Source of the DNA: Actinokineospora alba
GTDB lineage: Bacteria; Actinomycetota; Actinomycetes; Mycobacteriales; Pseudonocardiaceae
Reading direction: 5' to 3'
NCBI RefSeq assembly: GCF_004362515.1
Contig: NZ_SNXU01000001.1
Span: 6,758,001-6,822,000, forward strand
Length of the DNA: 64,000 nucleotides
Under the pieces are notes generated by a model, which was not told the origin of the DNA, did no database searches, and saw only the letters and a list, made by a program, of their open reading frames with translations. Made by a program: the position numbers and the translations under genes. This document shows positions 21,159 to 30,049 of the stretch, piece after piece (the first letter of the stretch is position 1; each line of letters starts with the position of its first letter).

Positions 21159-22997
21159 GTGCCAGGTGCAAGACCAGTTCTCCGCTACGCCATGCCCGTC
21201 GCGCTCGCCGCGGCCGTCATGGTCGCGATCCCGCTGACCTCACCGTCCAGCGGTCCCCAGGCCGAGGCGTGGACCCCCATGTCGCCGGTCGCGGTCGACT
21301 ACGCGGCGGAATCGGCCGCGGGCACCGCGCGGGGCAGGCTGCTGGGCTTCAACGACTTCCACGGCGCGCTCGAGCCGCCCATCGGCAGCGGCGGCCTGGT
21401 GAACGGCAACCCCGCCGGTGGCGTGGAGTACCTCGCGACCTATGTGGAGCGGCTGCGCGCCCAGGGCGAGGCCAACGGCGAGAAGGTGCTGACCGTCGGC
21501 GCTGGCGACCTCGTCGGCGCGACCCCGCTGATCAGCGCCGCGTTCCACGACGAGCCGTCGATCGAGGTGCTCAGCGCGCTCGGCCTGAACATCGCCTCGG
21601 TCGGCAACCACGAGTTCGACGAGGGTGTCGACGAGCTCAAGCGCCTGCAGAACGGCGGCTGCCACCCGGTCGACGGCTGTCAGGACGGCGACGGCTTCGA
21701 CGGCGCGGACTTCCGCTACCTGTCGGCGAACGTGGTCGACAAGCAGACCCGCAAGCCGATCCTGCGCCCCTACGAGATCAAGATGGTCCAGGGCGTCCCG
21801 GTGGCCTTCGTCGGCATGACGCTCGAGGGCACGCCCAGCATCGTGAACCCGGCGGGCATCGCGAGCGTGGACTTCCTCGACGAGATCGAGACCGCGAACT
21901 CCTACGCGGGCCAGCTGAGCAGGCTCGGCATCAAGTCGATGGTGCTGCTGATCCACGAGGGCGGCCAGCAGAACTCCCCGCCCACCCCGCAGGACCCGTC
22001 GAGCTGCGCGAACTTCGCGGGGCCGATCACCAACATCGTCGCCGGGCTGCGCCCGGAGTACGGCCTGGTGGTCTCCGGGCACACGCACCGCTTCTACAGC
22101 TGCGCGCTGCCGAACTCGTCGGGTGCGAACAGCGTGGTCACCAGCGCGGGCTCCAACGGCACGCTGGTCACCGACATCGGCGTCAAGCTGGACCGCAAGA
22201 CGCGCAAGTTCACCAACATCTCCGCGCGCAACGTGATCGTGGAGAACGGCGTCAAGAACGCGGACGGCACGTGGGCGAAGGACGCGCAGGGCAACTTCAT
22301 CCGCAACCCCGACCTGGTGAACGCGGCGGCGAAGGCCATCGTGGACAAGTACCGGGCGGCTGTCGCGCCGTTGGCGAACAAGGTCGTCGGGTCCATTACC
22401 GCCGACATCACGCGAGCCGTCACCGCCGCGGGTGAGAGCGCCCTGGGCGATGTGATCGCGGACGCGCAGCTGGCGTACACGAGTTCGCAGCAGGCGCAGA
22501 TCGCGCTGATGAACCCGGGCGGCATCCGCGCGGACCTCAGCTACGCGTTCTCACCGGGCGGTGAGCAGCCGGGCCAGGTCACCTACGGCGAGGCGTTCAC
22601 CGTGCAGCCGTTCAACAACCTGGTGGTGACGCAGACGCTGACGGGCGCGCAGCTCAAGGAGGTGCTCGAGCAGCAGTTCGCCGGGTACGCGGGGCAGGCG
22701 ACGACGAAGTTCCTGCAGGTGTCGGCGGGCTTCTCGTACTCCTATGACACCACGTTGGCACTGGGTTCCCGGGTGTCGCAGATGGCGTACAACGGTGTGC
22801 CGATCGACCCGGCCGCGAGCTACAAGGTGACGTCGAACGACTTCCTCGCCAACGGTGGGGACGGGTTCACCAAGCTGTCGCTGGGGACCGGGCGGGTCTA
22901 CGCGCCCGGGTTCGACGTGGACGCCTTGGTGGCGCACCTGACGAACGCGGCGCCGGTGGCTCCGGGACCGCGAGACCGGATCACCAAGATCGCTTGA
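21159..22997 (+). CDS. Secreted 5'-nucleotidase / metallophosphoesterase
   Basis: This 612-residue exported enzyme hydrolyses nucleotides or related phosphoesters outside the cell. The start is the GTG at 21159 with GGAGG 7 bp upstream; a hydrophobic signal segment (YAMPVALAAAVMVAIPL) follows. The metallophosphatase domain shows GFNDFHG, GAGDLVGATP, GNHEFDEG and SGHTH, which are the two-metal ligands. The C-terminal 5'-nucleotidase domain has MNPGGIRADL and SNDFLANGGDGF. It probably serves nucleotide salvage or phosphate scavenging. It is transcribed away from tyrS and converges on mpg across a strong terminator. Confidence 0.92.
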   Translation: MPGARPVLRYAMPVALAAAVMVAIPLTSPSSGPQAEAWTPMSPVAVDYAAESAAGTARGRLLGFNDFHGALEPPIGSGGLVNGNPAGGVEYLATYVERLRAQGEANGEKVLTVGAGDLVGATPLISAAFHDEPSIEVLSALGLNIASVGNHEFDEGVDELKRLQNGGCHPVDGCQDGDGFDGADFRYLSANVVDKQTRKPILRPYEIKMVQGVPVAFVGMTLEGTPSIVNPAGIASVDFLDEIETANSYAGQLSRLGIKSMVLLIHEGGQQNSPPTPQDPSSCANFAGPITNIVAGLRPEYGLVVSGHTHRFYSCALPNSSGANSVVTSAGSNGTLVTDIGVKLDRKTRKFTNISARNVIVENGVKNADGTWAKDAQGNFIRNPDLVNAAAKAIVDKYRAAVAPLANKVVGSITADITRAVTAAGESALGDVIADAQLAYTSSQQAQIALMNPGGIRADLSYAFSPGGEQPGQVTYGEAFTVQPFNNLVVTQTLTGAQLKEVLEQQFAGYAGQATTKFLQVSAGFSYSYDTTLALGSRVSQMAYNGVPIDPAASYKVTSNDFLANGGDGFTKLSLGTGRVYAPGFDVDALVAHLTNAAPVAPGPRDRITKIA

Positions 22998-23009
22998 TAG
23001 TCGCTGTTC

Positions 23010-23047
23010 GACCGCGCCCGGCTCGGCCCACCGAGCCGGGCGCGGTC
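23010..23047. terminator. Bidirectional terminator between the 5'-nucleotidase gene and mpg
   Basis: Two 17-bp arms (GACCGCGCCCGGCTCGG and its exact reverse complement) flank a CCCA loop, just between the two convergent stops. No T-run on either side, as is common in actinobacteria. Confidence 0.85.
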
Positions 23048-23051
23048 GTGT

Positions 23052-23687
23052 TCAGGTGCGGGTACGGGCTTTACCGCCTCGGCGGTAGCCGCTGACCGCT
23101 GGGGAGCCATCGACCCAGAACCGCCAGGGAACGTCCATCGCGACTGCCACGCCGACGCGGGGGCCTGCCTGGATGGTGTCCGCGGGCAGTGGGTCGGCGG
23201 CGAGGACGCGGACGGGTGAGTCCGGGTCGGTGAGGTCGACGCCGTTGTGGGGGCGGTGCAGGCCCAGGGCTGTGGTGAGCCTGGCCGGGCCTTTCGCCAG
23301 CTCCGCGTCGCGGCGGGCGGTGGGGCGGCGCAGGCGGGCGAGTTCCACCCCGGAGACGACTTCCCCGGCGCGCAGGAGGACGGCGCCGGGGACGCCGTCG
23401 GTCAGGGACACGATGTTGGCGCAGAAGTGCATGCCGTAGACGAAGTAGACGTACAGGTGGCCCGCCGGGCCGAACATCACGTCGTTGCGTGGGGTCCGGC
23501 CGCGGTAGCAGTGCGAGGCCGGGTCGTCGCCGCCGCGGTAGGCCTCCACCTCGACCAGGCGGATGGCGACGGTGCCCTCGTCGGTGCGTGATTCCAGGAC
23601 GCAGCCCAACAACCGCTGGGCTGCGACGACCGGGTCTACGGCGAGTTCGGCTCGCGTCAGGACGCGGTCGGTGCCTGTTCCGCCCAA
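23052..23687 (-). CDS. mpg: 3-methyladenine DNA glycosylase (Mpg/AAG family)
   Basis: This enzyme excises alkylated purines from DNA. Residues such as VEVEAYRGGDDPASHCYRG, TPRNDVMFGPAGHLYVYFVYGMH and a late GPRVGV match the AAG fold. The likely start is the TTG at 23687, with GAGGAG 9 bp upstream inside the argH 3' end; a GTG at 23663 is the alternative. It overlaps argH by 31 bp and is probably cotranscribed with it. Confidence 0.92.
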   Translation of the reverse strand: MGGTGTDRVLTRAELAVDPVVAAQRLLGCVLESRTDEGTVAIRLVEVEAYRGGDDPASHCYRGRTPRNDVMFGPAGHLYVYFVYGMHFCANIVSLTDGVPGAVLLRAGEVVSGVELARLRRPTARRDAELAKGPARLTTALGLHRPHNGVDLTDPDSPVRVLAADPLPADTIQAGPRVGVAVAMDVPWRFWVDGSPAVSGYRRGGKARTRT

Positions 23688-25087
23688 GTCCGGTACTCCT
23701 CGATCCGCCGCACGACACGGTCACGCTGTTCCGCGACCCGTTGGGGCGCGGTTCCACCGTACGCATCGCGCGAGGCGATGGAGCCGGTGACCGTGAGGAC
23801 TTCGCGGACCTTCGGGGTGAGCGACGGGTTGACCTCGGCCAGTTCGGCGTCGGTCAGGTCGGCCAGGCCCACTCCCCGGTCCTCGGCGCGCCGGACGCAG
23901 TCGCCCGCGGCTTCGTGGGCGACGCGGAACGGGACGCCTTCGCGCACCAGCCACTCGGCGATGTCGGTGGCGAGGGTGAAGCCCGCGGGGGCGAGTTCGG
24001 CGAGGCGGTCGGTGTGGAAGGTCAGGGTCGAGAGCATGCCCGCGATCGCGGGGAGCAGGAGCTTGAGCTGGTCGACGGAGTCGAAGACCGGCTCCTTGTC
24101 TTCCTGCAGATCACGGTTGTAGGCAAGCGGTTGCGCCTTGAGGGTGGCGAGCAGGCCGGTGAGGTTGCCGATGAGCCTGCCGGACTTGCCGCGGGTCAGT
24201 TCGGCGACGTCGGGGTTCTTCTTCTGCGGCATGATCGAGCTGCCGGTGGCCCAGGCGTCGTCGAGGGTGGCGTAGGCGAACTCGGCGGTCGTCCAGATGA
24301 TCACTTCTTCGGCGATCCTGGACAGGTTGACGCCGAGCATGGCCACGGCGAAGGCGAACTCGGCGGCGAAGTCGCGCGAGGCGGTGCCGTCGATGGAGTT
24401 CTCCGCGGGCGCGTCGAAGCCGAGTTCGGCGGCGATGGCGGCCGGGTCGAGGCCCAGCGAGGAGCCGGCGAGCGCGCCGGAGCCGTAGGGCGACACGGCG
24501 GCGCGCTTGTCCCAGTCGCGCAGGCGGTCGACGTCGCGCAGGAGGGACTGGGTGTGGGCCAGCAGGTGGTGGGCGAGCAGCACGGGCTGGGCGTGCTGCA
24601 GGTGGGTGCGGCCGGGCATGGCGGCGTCGGGGTGGCGCTGCGCCTGGAACAGCAGGGCTTCGACGACGTCGAGGACACCACCGGCGATGAACCTGGCGGC
24701 GTCGCGCAGGTACATGCGGAACAGGGTGGCGATCTGGTCGTTGCGGGACCGGCCCGCGCGGAGTTTGCCGCCGAGGTCTTTGCCCGCGCGGTCCATGAGG
24801 CCGCGTTCGAGGGCGGTGTGGACGTCCTCGTCGGCGAGGACGGGGGTGAACGCCCCGGAGACCACGTCGGCCTCCAGGACGTCCAGCGCCTCGATCATGC
24901 CGGTGAGTTCGTCCGCGGTGAGCAGGTTCGCGCCGTGCAGGACGCGGGCGTGGGCTCGGGAGCCTGCGATGTCGTAGCGGGCCAGTCGCCAGTCGAAGTG
25001 GGTCGACAGGCTCAGGGCCGCCATGGCTTCGGCCGGTCCGGAACTGAACCGCCCACCCCACAGTGCGGTGGGTTCCTGCTCGCTCAC
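23657..25087 (-). CDS. argH: Argininosuccinate lyase
   Basis: ArgH cleaves argininosuccinate to arginine and fumarate, the last arginine step. The start is the GTG at 25087 (VSEQEPTALWGGRFSSG) with AGAGAGG upstream; 476 residues. The superfamily signature GSSIMPQKKNPDVAEL lies at about 283-298, and the TSS-type and HLQHAQP motifs are present. Unlike the other arg genes it is separated from its upstream neighbour, by about 229 bp after argG. That gap holds a structured leader repeat (25153-25233), so argH may have its own promoter and control. Confidence 0.96.
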   Translation of the reverse strand: MSEQEPTALWGGRFSSGPAEAMAALSLSTHFDWRLARYDIAGSRAHARVLHGANLLTADELTGMIEALDVLEADVVSGAFTPVLADEDVHTALERGLMDRAGKDLGGKLRAGRSRNDQIATLFRMYLRDAARFIAGGVLDVVEALLFQAQRHPDAAMPGRTHLQHAQPVLLAHHLLAHTQSLLRDVDRLRDWDKRAAVSPYGSGALAGSSLGLDPAAIAAELGFDAPAENSIDGTASRDFAAEFAFAVAMLGVNLSRIAEEVIIWTTAEFAYATLDDAWATGSSIMPQKKNPDVAELTRGKSGRLIGNLTGLLATLKAQPLAYNRDLQEDKEPVFDSVDQLKLLLPAIAGMLSTLTFHTDRLAELAPAGFTLATDIAEWLVREGVPFRVAHEAAGDCVRRAEDRGVGLADLTDAELAEVNPSLTPKVREVLTVTGSIASRDAYGGTAPQRVAEQRDRVVRRIEEYRTWAEQAPTAS

Positions 25088-25152
25088 GAAAGTGCCTCTC
25101 TGCAACGGATTGACGGCCCGCGCCCGCTCGTTCACGAACGCGGGACCGCCTC

Positions 25153-25233
25153 GATTTCGCCGCCTAGTCCATGTAGGCAACCCCCACCCGCCCTGGGGGG
25201 CTGCCCTTGGCCAGTCTATCGGCGTTGGGGCGG
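25153..25233 (-). promoter_or_regulatory. Shared leader element, copy A (upstream of argH)
   Basis: This segment aligns with 36826-36908 upstream of ansA and is identical over 20 nt (25203-25222). On the minus strand it reads a -10-like TAGACT, a GC-rich hairpin (CCCCC/GGGGG), a second small hairpin (25162-25178, GCCTA/TAGGC) and then GCGAAATC, about 65 nt before argH. The second hairpin stem differs in sequence from the ansA copy yet still pairs, which suggests RNA structure. Confidence 0.6.
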
Positions 25234-25316
25234 CGGTGGGGCGGTTGAGTGTCGCCTGTGGACAGTTGGGGGCGGGTGTGGACAAGTCGGCGGATTTGGG
25301 TGCGCCGATTTGACTT

Positions 25317-26513
25317 CTAGTGCTGCTGTGCGCGCTTTGCGGCGATCTTGCTGGGGAGGCCCCAGAGCTGGACGAAGCCCTTGGCGAGGCCCTGGTCGAA
25401 GGTGTCGCCCTCGTCGTAGGTGGCCAGGTTGAAGTCGTACAGGCTGACGTCCGACTTGCGGCCGGTGACGGTGGCGCGGCCGCCGTGCATGGTCATGCGG
25501 ACGTCGCCGGAGACGTATTCCTGGGTCTCGGCGATGAAGGCGTCCAGGGCGTACTTCAGCGGGGAGAACCAGAGGCCGTCGTAGACCAGTTCGGCCCAGC
25601 GCTGGGCGACGCTCTTCTTGAAGCGGGCCAGGTCGCGCTCGACGGTGACGTTCTCGAGTTCCTGGTGCGCGGTGATCAGCGCCATGGCGCCGGGGGCCTC
25701 GTAGACCTCGCGGCTCTTGATGCCGACCAGGCGGTCCTCGACGATGTCGATGCGGCCGATGCCCTGGGCGCCCGCGCGCCGGTTGAGCTCCTGGATGGCC
25801 TGCAGCATGGTGACGGTCTGGCCGTCGATGGCGACCGGGACGCCCTTGTCGAAGGTGATGACCACCTCGTCGGCGTCGCGGGGCTCGGCCGGGTTCGAGG
25901 TGTACTCGTAGACGTCCTCGATCGGGGAGTTCCAGATGTCCTCGAGGAAGCCCGTCTCGACGGCGCGGCCCCAGACGTTCTGGTCGATGGAGTACGGCGA
26001 CTTCTTCGACACGTCGATGGGCAGGTTGCGGTCCTCGGCCCAGGCGATGGCCTTCTCCCGGGTCCACGCGAAGTCGCGGACCGGGGCGATGACCTTCAGG
26101 TCGGGGGCGAGGGCGCCGATGCCGACCTCGAAGCGGACCTGGTCGTTGCCCTTGCCGGTGCAGCCGTGGGAGACGGTGGTCGCGCCGTGGTACTTGGCGG
26201 CCTCGACGAGGTGCTTGACGATCACCGGGCGCGAGATGGCCGAGACCAGCGGGTAGCGGTCCATGTAGAGCGCGTTGGCCTGCAGCGTGGGCAGGCAGTA
26301 CTGCTCGGCGAACTCGTCGCGGGCGTCGGCGACGACCGCTTCGACGGCGCCGCATTCGAGGGCGCGCTTGCGGATCGTGTCGAGGTCCTCGCCGCCCTGG
26401 CCGACGTCCACCGCGACCGCGACGACCTCGGCACCGGTCTCCTCGGCGATCCAGCCGATGGCCACCGACGTGTCCAGCCCACCCGAGTAGGCCAACACCA
26501 CCCTGTCACTCAT
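25317..26513 (-). CDS. argG: Argininosuccinate synthase
   Basis: This 398-residue ATP-dependent ligase joins citrulline and aspartate. The N-terminal PP-loop SGGLDTS is at residues 10-16, and the family features VSHGCTGKGNDQVRFE and SPYSIDQNVWGRA are intact. The ATG at 26513 has AAGGAGAG upstream and overlaps the argR end by 8 bp (ATGAGTGA), so translation is coupled to argR. Confidence 0.97.
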   Translation of the reverse strand: MSDRVVLAYSGGLDTSVAIGWIAEETGAEVVAVAVDVGQGGEDLDTIRKRALECGAVEAVVADARDEFAEQYCLPTLQANALYMDRYPLVSAISRPVIVKHLVEAAKYHGATTVSHGCTGKGNDQVRFEVGIGALAPDLKVIAPVRDFAWTREKAIAWAEDRNLPIDVSKKSPYSIDQNVWGRAVETGFLEDIWNSPIEDVYEYTSNPAEPRDADEVVITFDKGVPVAIDGQTVTMLQAIQELNRRAGAQGIGRIDIVEDRLVGIKSREVYEAPGAMALITAHQELENVTVERDLARFKKSVAQRWAELVYDGLWFSPLKYALDAFIAETQEYVSGDVRMTMHGGRATVTGRKSDVSLYDFNLATYDEGDTFDQGLAKGFVQLWGLPSKIAAKRAQQH

Positions 26514-27042
26514 TGCTCTCTCCTTGTTTTGGCAAGTCTGGGGATCCATTACCGGTGCGTGCTGCCATGGCGGTGAACCGCTCGGCCATGTCCTGGCCGC
26601 ACAGCGGCGGGCGGACGATCACCATGAGGGTGTCGTCGCCCGCGATGGTGCCGACGATGTCGATGAGGGCGGCGCGGTCGATGGCGCTGGCGAGGAAGCC
26701 CGCCGCGCCCGGCGGGGTGCGCAGGACCGCGAGGTTCGCGGAGCTGTCCGCGGAGACCAGCAGCTCGCTGAGCAGCCGCACCAGCCGGGCGGTGCCGCCC
26801 TGGACGCCGCGGACGGGGTTGCCGTCCTCCGGGATGACGTAGACGGGGGCTCCCCCGTCGGCGCCGCGCAGCTTCACGGCGCCGAGTTCGTCGAGGTCGC
26901 GCGACAGCGTGGCCTGGGTGACGTCGATGCCTTCGGCGCCGAGCAGCGTGGCAAGTTCGGTCTGGCTGCGGATGGCGCGCTCGGACACCAGCTCGACGAT
27001 GCGGGCCTGGCGGGCGGCTCTGGTGGAGGCGGAGGCGGTCAT
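26506..27042 (-). CDS. argR: Arginine repressor
   Basis: This 178-residue regulator has an N-terminal winged helix (RIVELVSERAIRSQTELATLL, TQATLSRDLDELGAVKLR) and a C-terminal hexamerisation and arginine-binding domain (LASAIDRAALIDIVGTIAGDDTLMVIVR). It represses the arg genes through ARG boxes such as the one before argC (32245-32263). The ATG overlaps the argF stop by 4 bp. Confidence 0.96.
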   Translation of the reverse strand: MTASASTRAARQARIVELVSERAIRSQTELATLLGAEGIDVTQATLSRDLDELGAVKLRGADGGAPVYVIPEDGNPVRGVQGGTARLVRLLSELLVSADSSANLAVLRTPPGAAGFLASAIDRAALIDIVGTIAGDDTLMVIVRPPLCGQDMAERFTAMAARTGNGSPDLPKQGESNE

Positions 27043-27959
27043 CGGTTCGCCACCAGCCACGCCATGAGCGCCTTCTGCGCGTGCAGCCGGTTCTCTGCTT
27101 CGTCCCACACCGCGCTGGCGGGGCCGTCGATGACCTCGTCGGTGATCTCCCAGCCGCGGTGCGCGGGCAGGCAGTGCAGCACGATCGCACCGGGGGCGGC
27201 CCGCTCCAGCAGGCCGGTGTTGATCTGCAGCTTGCGGAACGGGGTCACCCGGTCCTTGCCGTCGTTCTCCTGGCCCATCGACGTCCACGTGTCGGTGACG
27301 AGCACGTCGGAGCCGTCGACCGCGGCGTGCGGGTCGGTGAGCAGGGTGACGCTGCCGCCGGTCTCGGCGGCGCGGCGCTTGGCGTCGAGCACGACCTCCG
27401 ACAGCGGCAGGAACCCTTCGGGGGCGACGACCCGCACGTGCATGCCCGCGGTCGCGCCGCCGAGCAGCATCGAGTGGGACATGTTGTTGGCGCCGTCGCC
27501 GAGGTAGGTGGCGGTGAGGCCGGCGAGCTTGCCGTGGCGTTCCTCGATGGTCTGCAGGTCGGCGAGGACCTGGCAGGGGTGGAACTCGTCGGACAGCGCG
27601 TTGATCACCGGGACGCTCGCGCCCGCGGCCATCGCCTCGATGCGCTTCTGCGCGTACGTGCGCCACGCGACCATGTCGACGTAGCGGGACAGCACCCGTG
27701 AGGTGTCCTCGATCGTCTCTTCGCGACCCAACTGCATGGTGCGGCCGTCGACGACGATGGGCTGGCCGCCGAGTTGCTGGATGCCGACCTCGAAGGACAG
27801 CCGGGTGCGGGTCGAGTTCTTCTCGAAGATCGTCGCCACCGACAGGCCCTCGAGCGGGCGCTGGGCCAGCGGGGCGCCCTTGAGCGCCTTCGCGAGGGTG
27901 AGGACCTCGCGCTGGTCGTCTGGTGAGAGATCGTCGTCTCGCAGGAAATGCCGGACCAT
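27039..27959 (-). CDS. argF: Ornithine carbamoyltransferase
   Basis: This 306-residue enzyme converts ornithine and carbamoyl phosphate to citrulline. The carbamoyl-phosphate loop STRTR is at residues 49-53, and HPCQVLAD and the ornithine-side HCLPAHRG (about 259-266) are intact. It consumes carbamoyl phosphate made by CarAB, encoded at 51-56 kb. Its start lies 3 bp past the argD stop. Confidence 0.97.
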   Translation of the reverse strand: MVRHFLRDDDLSPDDQREVLTLAKALKGAPLAQRPLEGLSVATIFEKNSTRTRLSFEVGIQQLGGQPIVVDGRTMQLGREETIEDTSRVLSRYVDMVAWRTYAQKRIEAMAAGASVPVINALSDEFHPCQVLADLQTIEERHGKLAGLTATYLGDGANNMSHSMLLGGATAGMHVRVVAPEGFLPLSEVVLDAKRRAAETGGSVTLLTDPHAAVDGSDVLVTDTWTSMGQENDGKDRVTPFRKLQINTGLLERAAPGAIVLHCLPAHRGWEITDEVIDGPASAVWDEAENRLHAQKALMAWLVANR

Positions 27960-27962
27960 GGT

Positions 27963-29153
27963 TCAGCTCTCCTGTGCGGTGTCGAGGATGGCGGGAAGCG
28001 CCGAGAGGAATTCGTCGGCCTCGGCGTCGGTGAGGATCAGCGGGGGCGCGAGCCGCAGCGCGTCGGGCTGGACGTTGTTGACGAGGAATCCCTTGTCCAG
28101 CGCGGCGGCGGAAACAGCGGCCGACACCGGCTTGGTCAGGCCGACACCGAGGAGCAGGCCTCGGCCGCGCACGCCGGAGACCAGCGGGTGGTGCAGGTCT
28201 TCGATCCCGGCGGTGAGGTGCTTGCCCAGGGCGGCGACGTGGTCGAGCAGGCCGTCGGCGGCGATGGTGCGCAGCACCGCGAGACCGGCGGCGCAGGCGA
28301 CCGGGTTGCCGCCGAAGGTCGTGCCGTGGTGGCCGGGGGCGAACAGGTCGGCCGCCGCGCCGATGCCGACGCAGGCGCCGAGCGGCAGGCCGCCGCCGAG
28401 GCCCTTGGCGAGGGTGATGATGTCGGGGGTGATGCCCGCCTGCTGGAAGGCGAACCAGTGGCCGAGCCTGCCGACGCCGGTCTGCACCTCGTCGAGAACG
28501 AGCAGCGCGCCCGCCTTCGCGGTGATCTCGCGGGCGGCCTGCAGGTAGCCGTCGGGGGCGACGACAACGCCGCCCTCGCCGAGGATCGGCTCGATGAAGA
28601 CCGCGGCGGTGTCACTGTCCACAGCGGACCGAAGGGCTTCGACGTCGCCGAACGGGATGTGCACGACTCCGGCGTCGAGCGGCTCGAACGGGGTGCGCTT
28701 GGCGGGCTGCCCGGTGAGCGCGAGCGCGCCCATCGTGCGGCCGTGGAAGGCGCCCTCACAGGCGATGATCTTGGTCTTGCCGGTGAGCCGGGTGAGCTTG
28801 AACGCGGCCTCGTTGGCCTCGGCGCCGGAGTTGCAGAACAGCACCTTGGCCTGGCCGGTCAGGCCCGCGACGTCGAGGATCGCGTCGGCCAGCTCCACGG
28901 ACTGCTGGTTGATGTAGAGGTTCGACGTGTGGCCGAGGGTGGCGATCTGGCTGGTCACGGCCTCGACGACGGCCGGGTGTGCGTGACCGAGGGCGTTGGT
29001 CGCGATGCCGCTGAGCAGATCGAGGTAGCGGTTGCCGTCGGCGTCCCACACTCGCGAGCCCTCGCCGCGCACGATGGTCAGCTTCGGCGTGCCGTAGTTG
29101 TCCATCAGCGCGGACTTCCACCGCGCCTGGCCGTCCACATTGGATTCGATCAT
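27963..29153 (-). CDS. argD: Acetylornithine aminotransferase
   Basis: This 396-residue class III PLP aminotransferase converts N-acetylglutamate semialdehyde to N-acetylornithine. The PLP lysine lies in LAKGLGGGLP (about residue 247), the cofactor loop in CNSGAEANEAA, and the Asp in VLDEVQTGVGR. The start is the ATG at 29153 (MIESNVDGQARWK), overlapping the argB stop by 4 bp. Confidence 0.96.
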   Translation of the reverse strand: MIESNVDGQARWKSALMDNYGTPKLTIVRGEGSRVWDADGNRYLDLLSGIATNALGHAHPAVVEAVTSQIATLGHTSNLYINQQSVELADAILDVAGLTGQAKVLFCNSGAEANEAAFKLTRLTGKTKIIACEGAFHGRTMGALALTGQPAKRTPFEPLDAGVVHIPFGDVEALRSAVDSDTAAVFIEPILGEGGVVVAPDGYLQAAREITAKAGALLVLDEVQTGVGRLGHWFAFQQAGITPDIITLAKGLGGGLPLGACVGIGAAADLFAPGHHGTTFGGNPVACAAGLAVLRTIAADGLLDHVAALGKHLTAGIEDLHHPLVSGVRGRGLLLGVGLTKPVSAAVSAAALDKGFLVNNVQPDALRLAPPLILTDAEADEFLSALPAILDTAQES

Positions 29154-30049
29154 GACTCCCCCTCGTCCGGCAGCACCATGGTCCCCACACCGCTGCTGGT
29201 GAACACCTCGAGCAGCACCGAGTGCGCCAGCCGCCCATCGATGACGTGCGCCTTGGGCACCCCGCCGACGACCGCGCGCAGGCACGCCTCCATCTTCGGC
29301 ACCATGCCGCTTTCCAAGCCTGGCAACAGTTTTTCGAGCTCCGTCGCGCGGATCTCGTGCAGCAGCGACGACTTGTCCGGCCAGTCGGCGTAGAGGCCCT
29401 CGACGTCGGTCAGCACGACGAGCTTCTCCGCCTCCAGCGCGATGGCCAGCGCGGCGGCGGCGGTGTCGGCGTTCACGTTGTGCGGCAGGCCATCGCGGTC
29501 GGGCGCGACGGTCGACACGACCGGGATGCGGCCCGCGTTGACGATGTCCATCACGGCTTCGGGGTTGACGTGCACGACGTCGCCGACCTGGCCGAGGTCG
29601 ACCTCGACGCCGTCGACCGTGGCGGTGCGCCGCTCGGCGGTGAACAGGTGGGCGTCCTCACCGGAGATGCCGACCGCGTACGGGCCGTGCTGGTTGATCA
29701 GGCCGACGAGTTCGCGGCTGACCTGGCCGGTGAGGACCATCCGGACGACGTCCATGGTCTCGGCGTTGGTGACCCGCAGGCCCGCCTGGAACTCGCCCTC
29801 GATGCCGAGCCGGTTGAGCATGGCGCTGATCTGCGGGCCGCCGCCGTGGACGACGACCGGGCGCAGGCCCGCGAGCCGCAGGAACACCATGTCCTCGGCG
29901 AAGGCGCGCTTGAGCGACTCGTCGACCATGGCGTTGCCGCCGTACTTGACCACCACGAGCGCGCCGTGGAAGCGCTGCAGCCACGGCAGCGCCTCAACCA
30001 GGACATTTGCCTTGGCCTTCGCTGTGTCAATTCCCATTGCGCTGTTCAT
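29150..30049 (-). CDS. argB: Acetylglutamate kinase
   Basis: This 299-residue amino-acid kinase phosphorylates N-acetylglutamate. Glycine-rich substrate loops VVKYGGNAM and VVHGGGPQI are present, as is the NVNADTAA segment. The N-terminal helix before the kinase core (KAKANVLVEALPWLQRF) is typical of arginine-inhibited enzymes, so feedback control is likely. The ATG at 30049 overlaps the argJ stop by 4 bp; an internal ATG at 30037 is an alternative. Confidence 0.96.
   Translation of the reverse strand: MNSAMGIDTAKAKANVLVEALPWLQRFHGALVVVKYGGNAMVDESLKRAFAEDMVFLRLAGLRPVVVHGGGPQISAMLNRLGIEGEFQAGLRVTNAETMDVVRMVLTGQVSRELVGLINQHGPYAVGISGEDAHLFTAERRTATVDGVEVDLGQVGDVVHVNPEAVMDIVNAGRIPVVSTVAPDRDGLPHNVNADTAAAALAIALEAEKLVVLTDVEGLYADWPDKSSLLHEIRATELEKLLPGLESGMVPKMEACLRAVVGGVPKAHVIDGRLAHSVLLEVFTSSGVGTMVLPDEGES

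Noticed and set aside
25100..25285. Peptide IDWPRAAP conserved upstream of argH and ansA
   Set aside because: The frame has no start codon (ATA in place) or ribosome site, and the frames diverge downstream; promoter/leader conservation explains it better.
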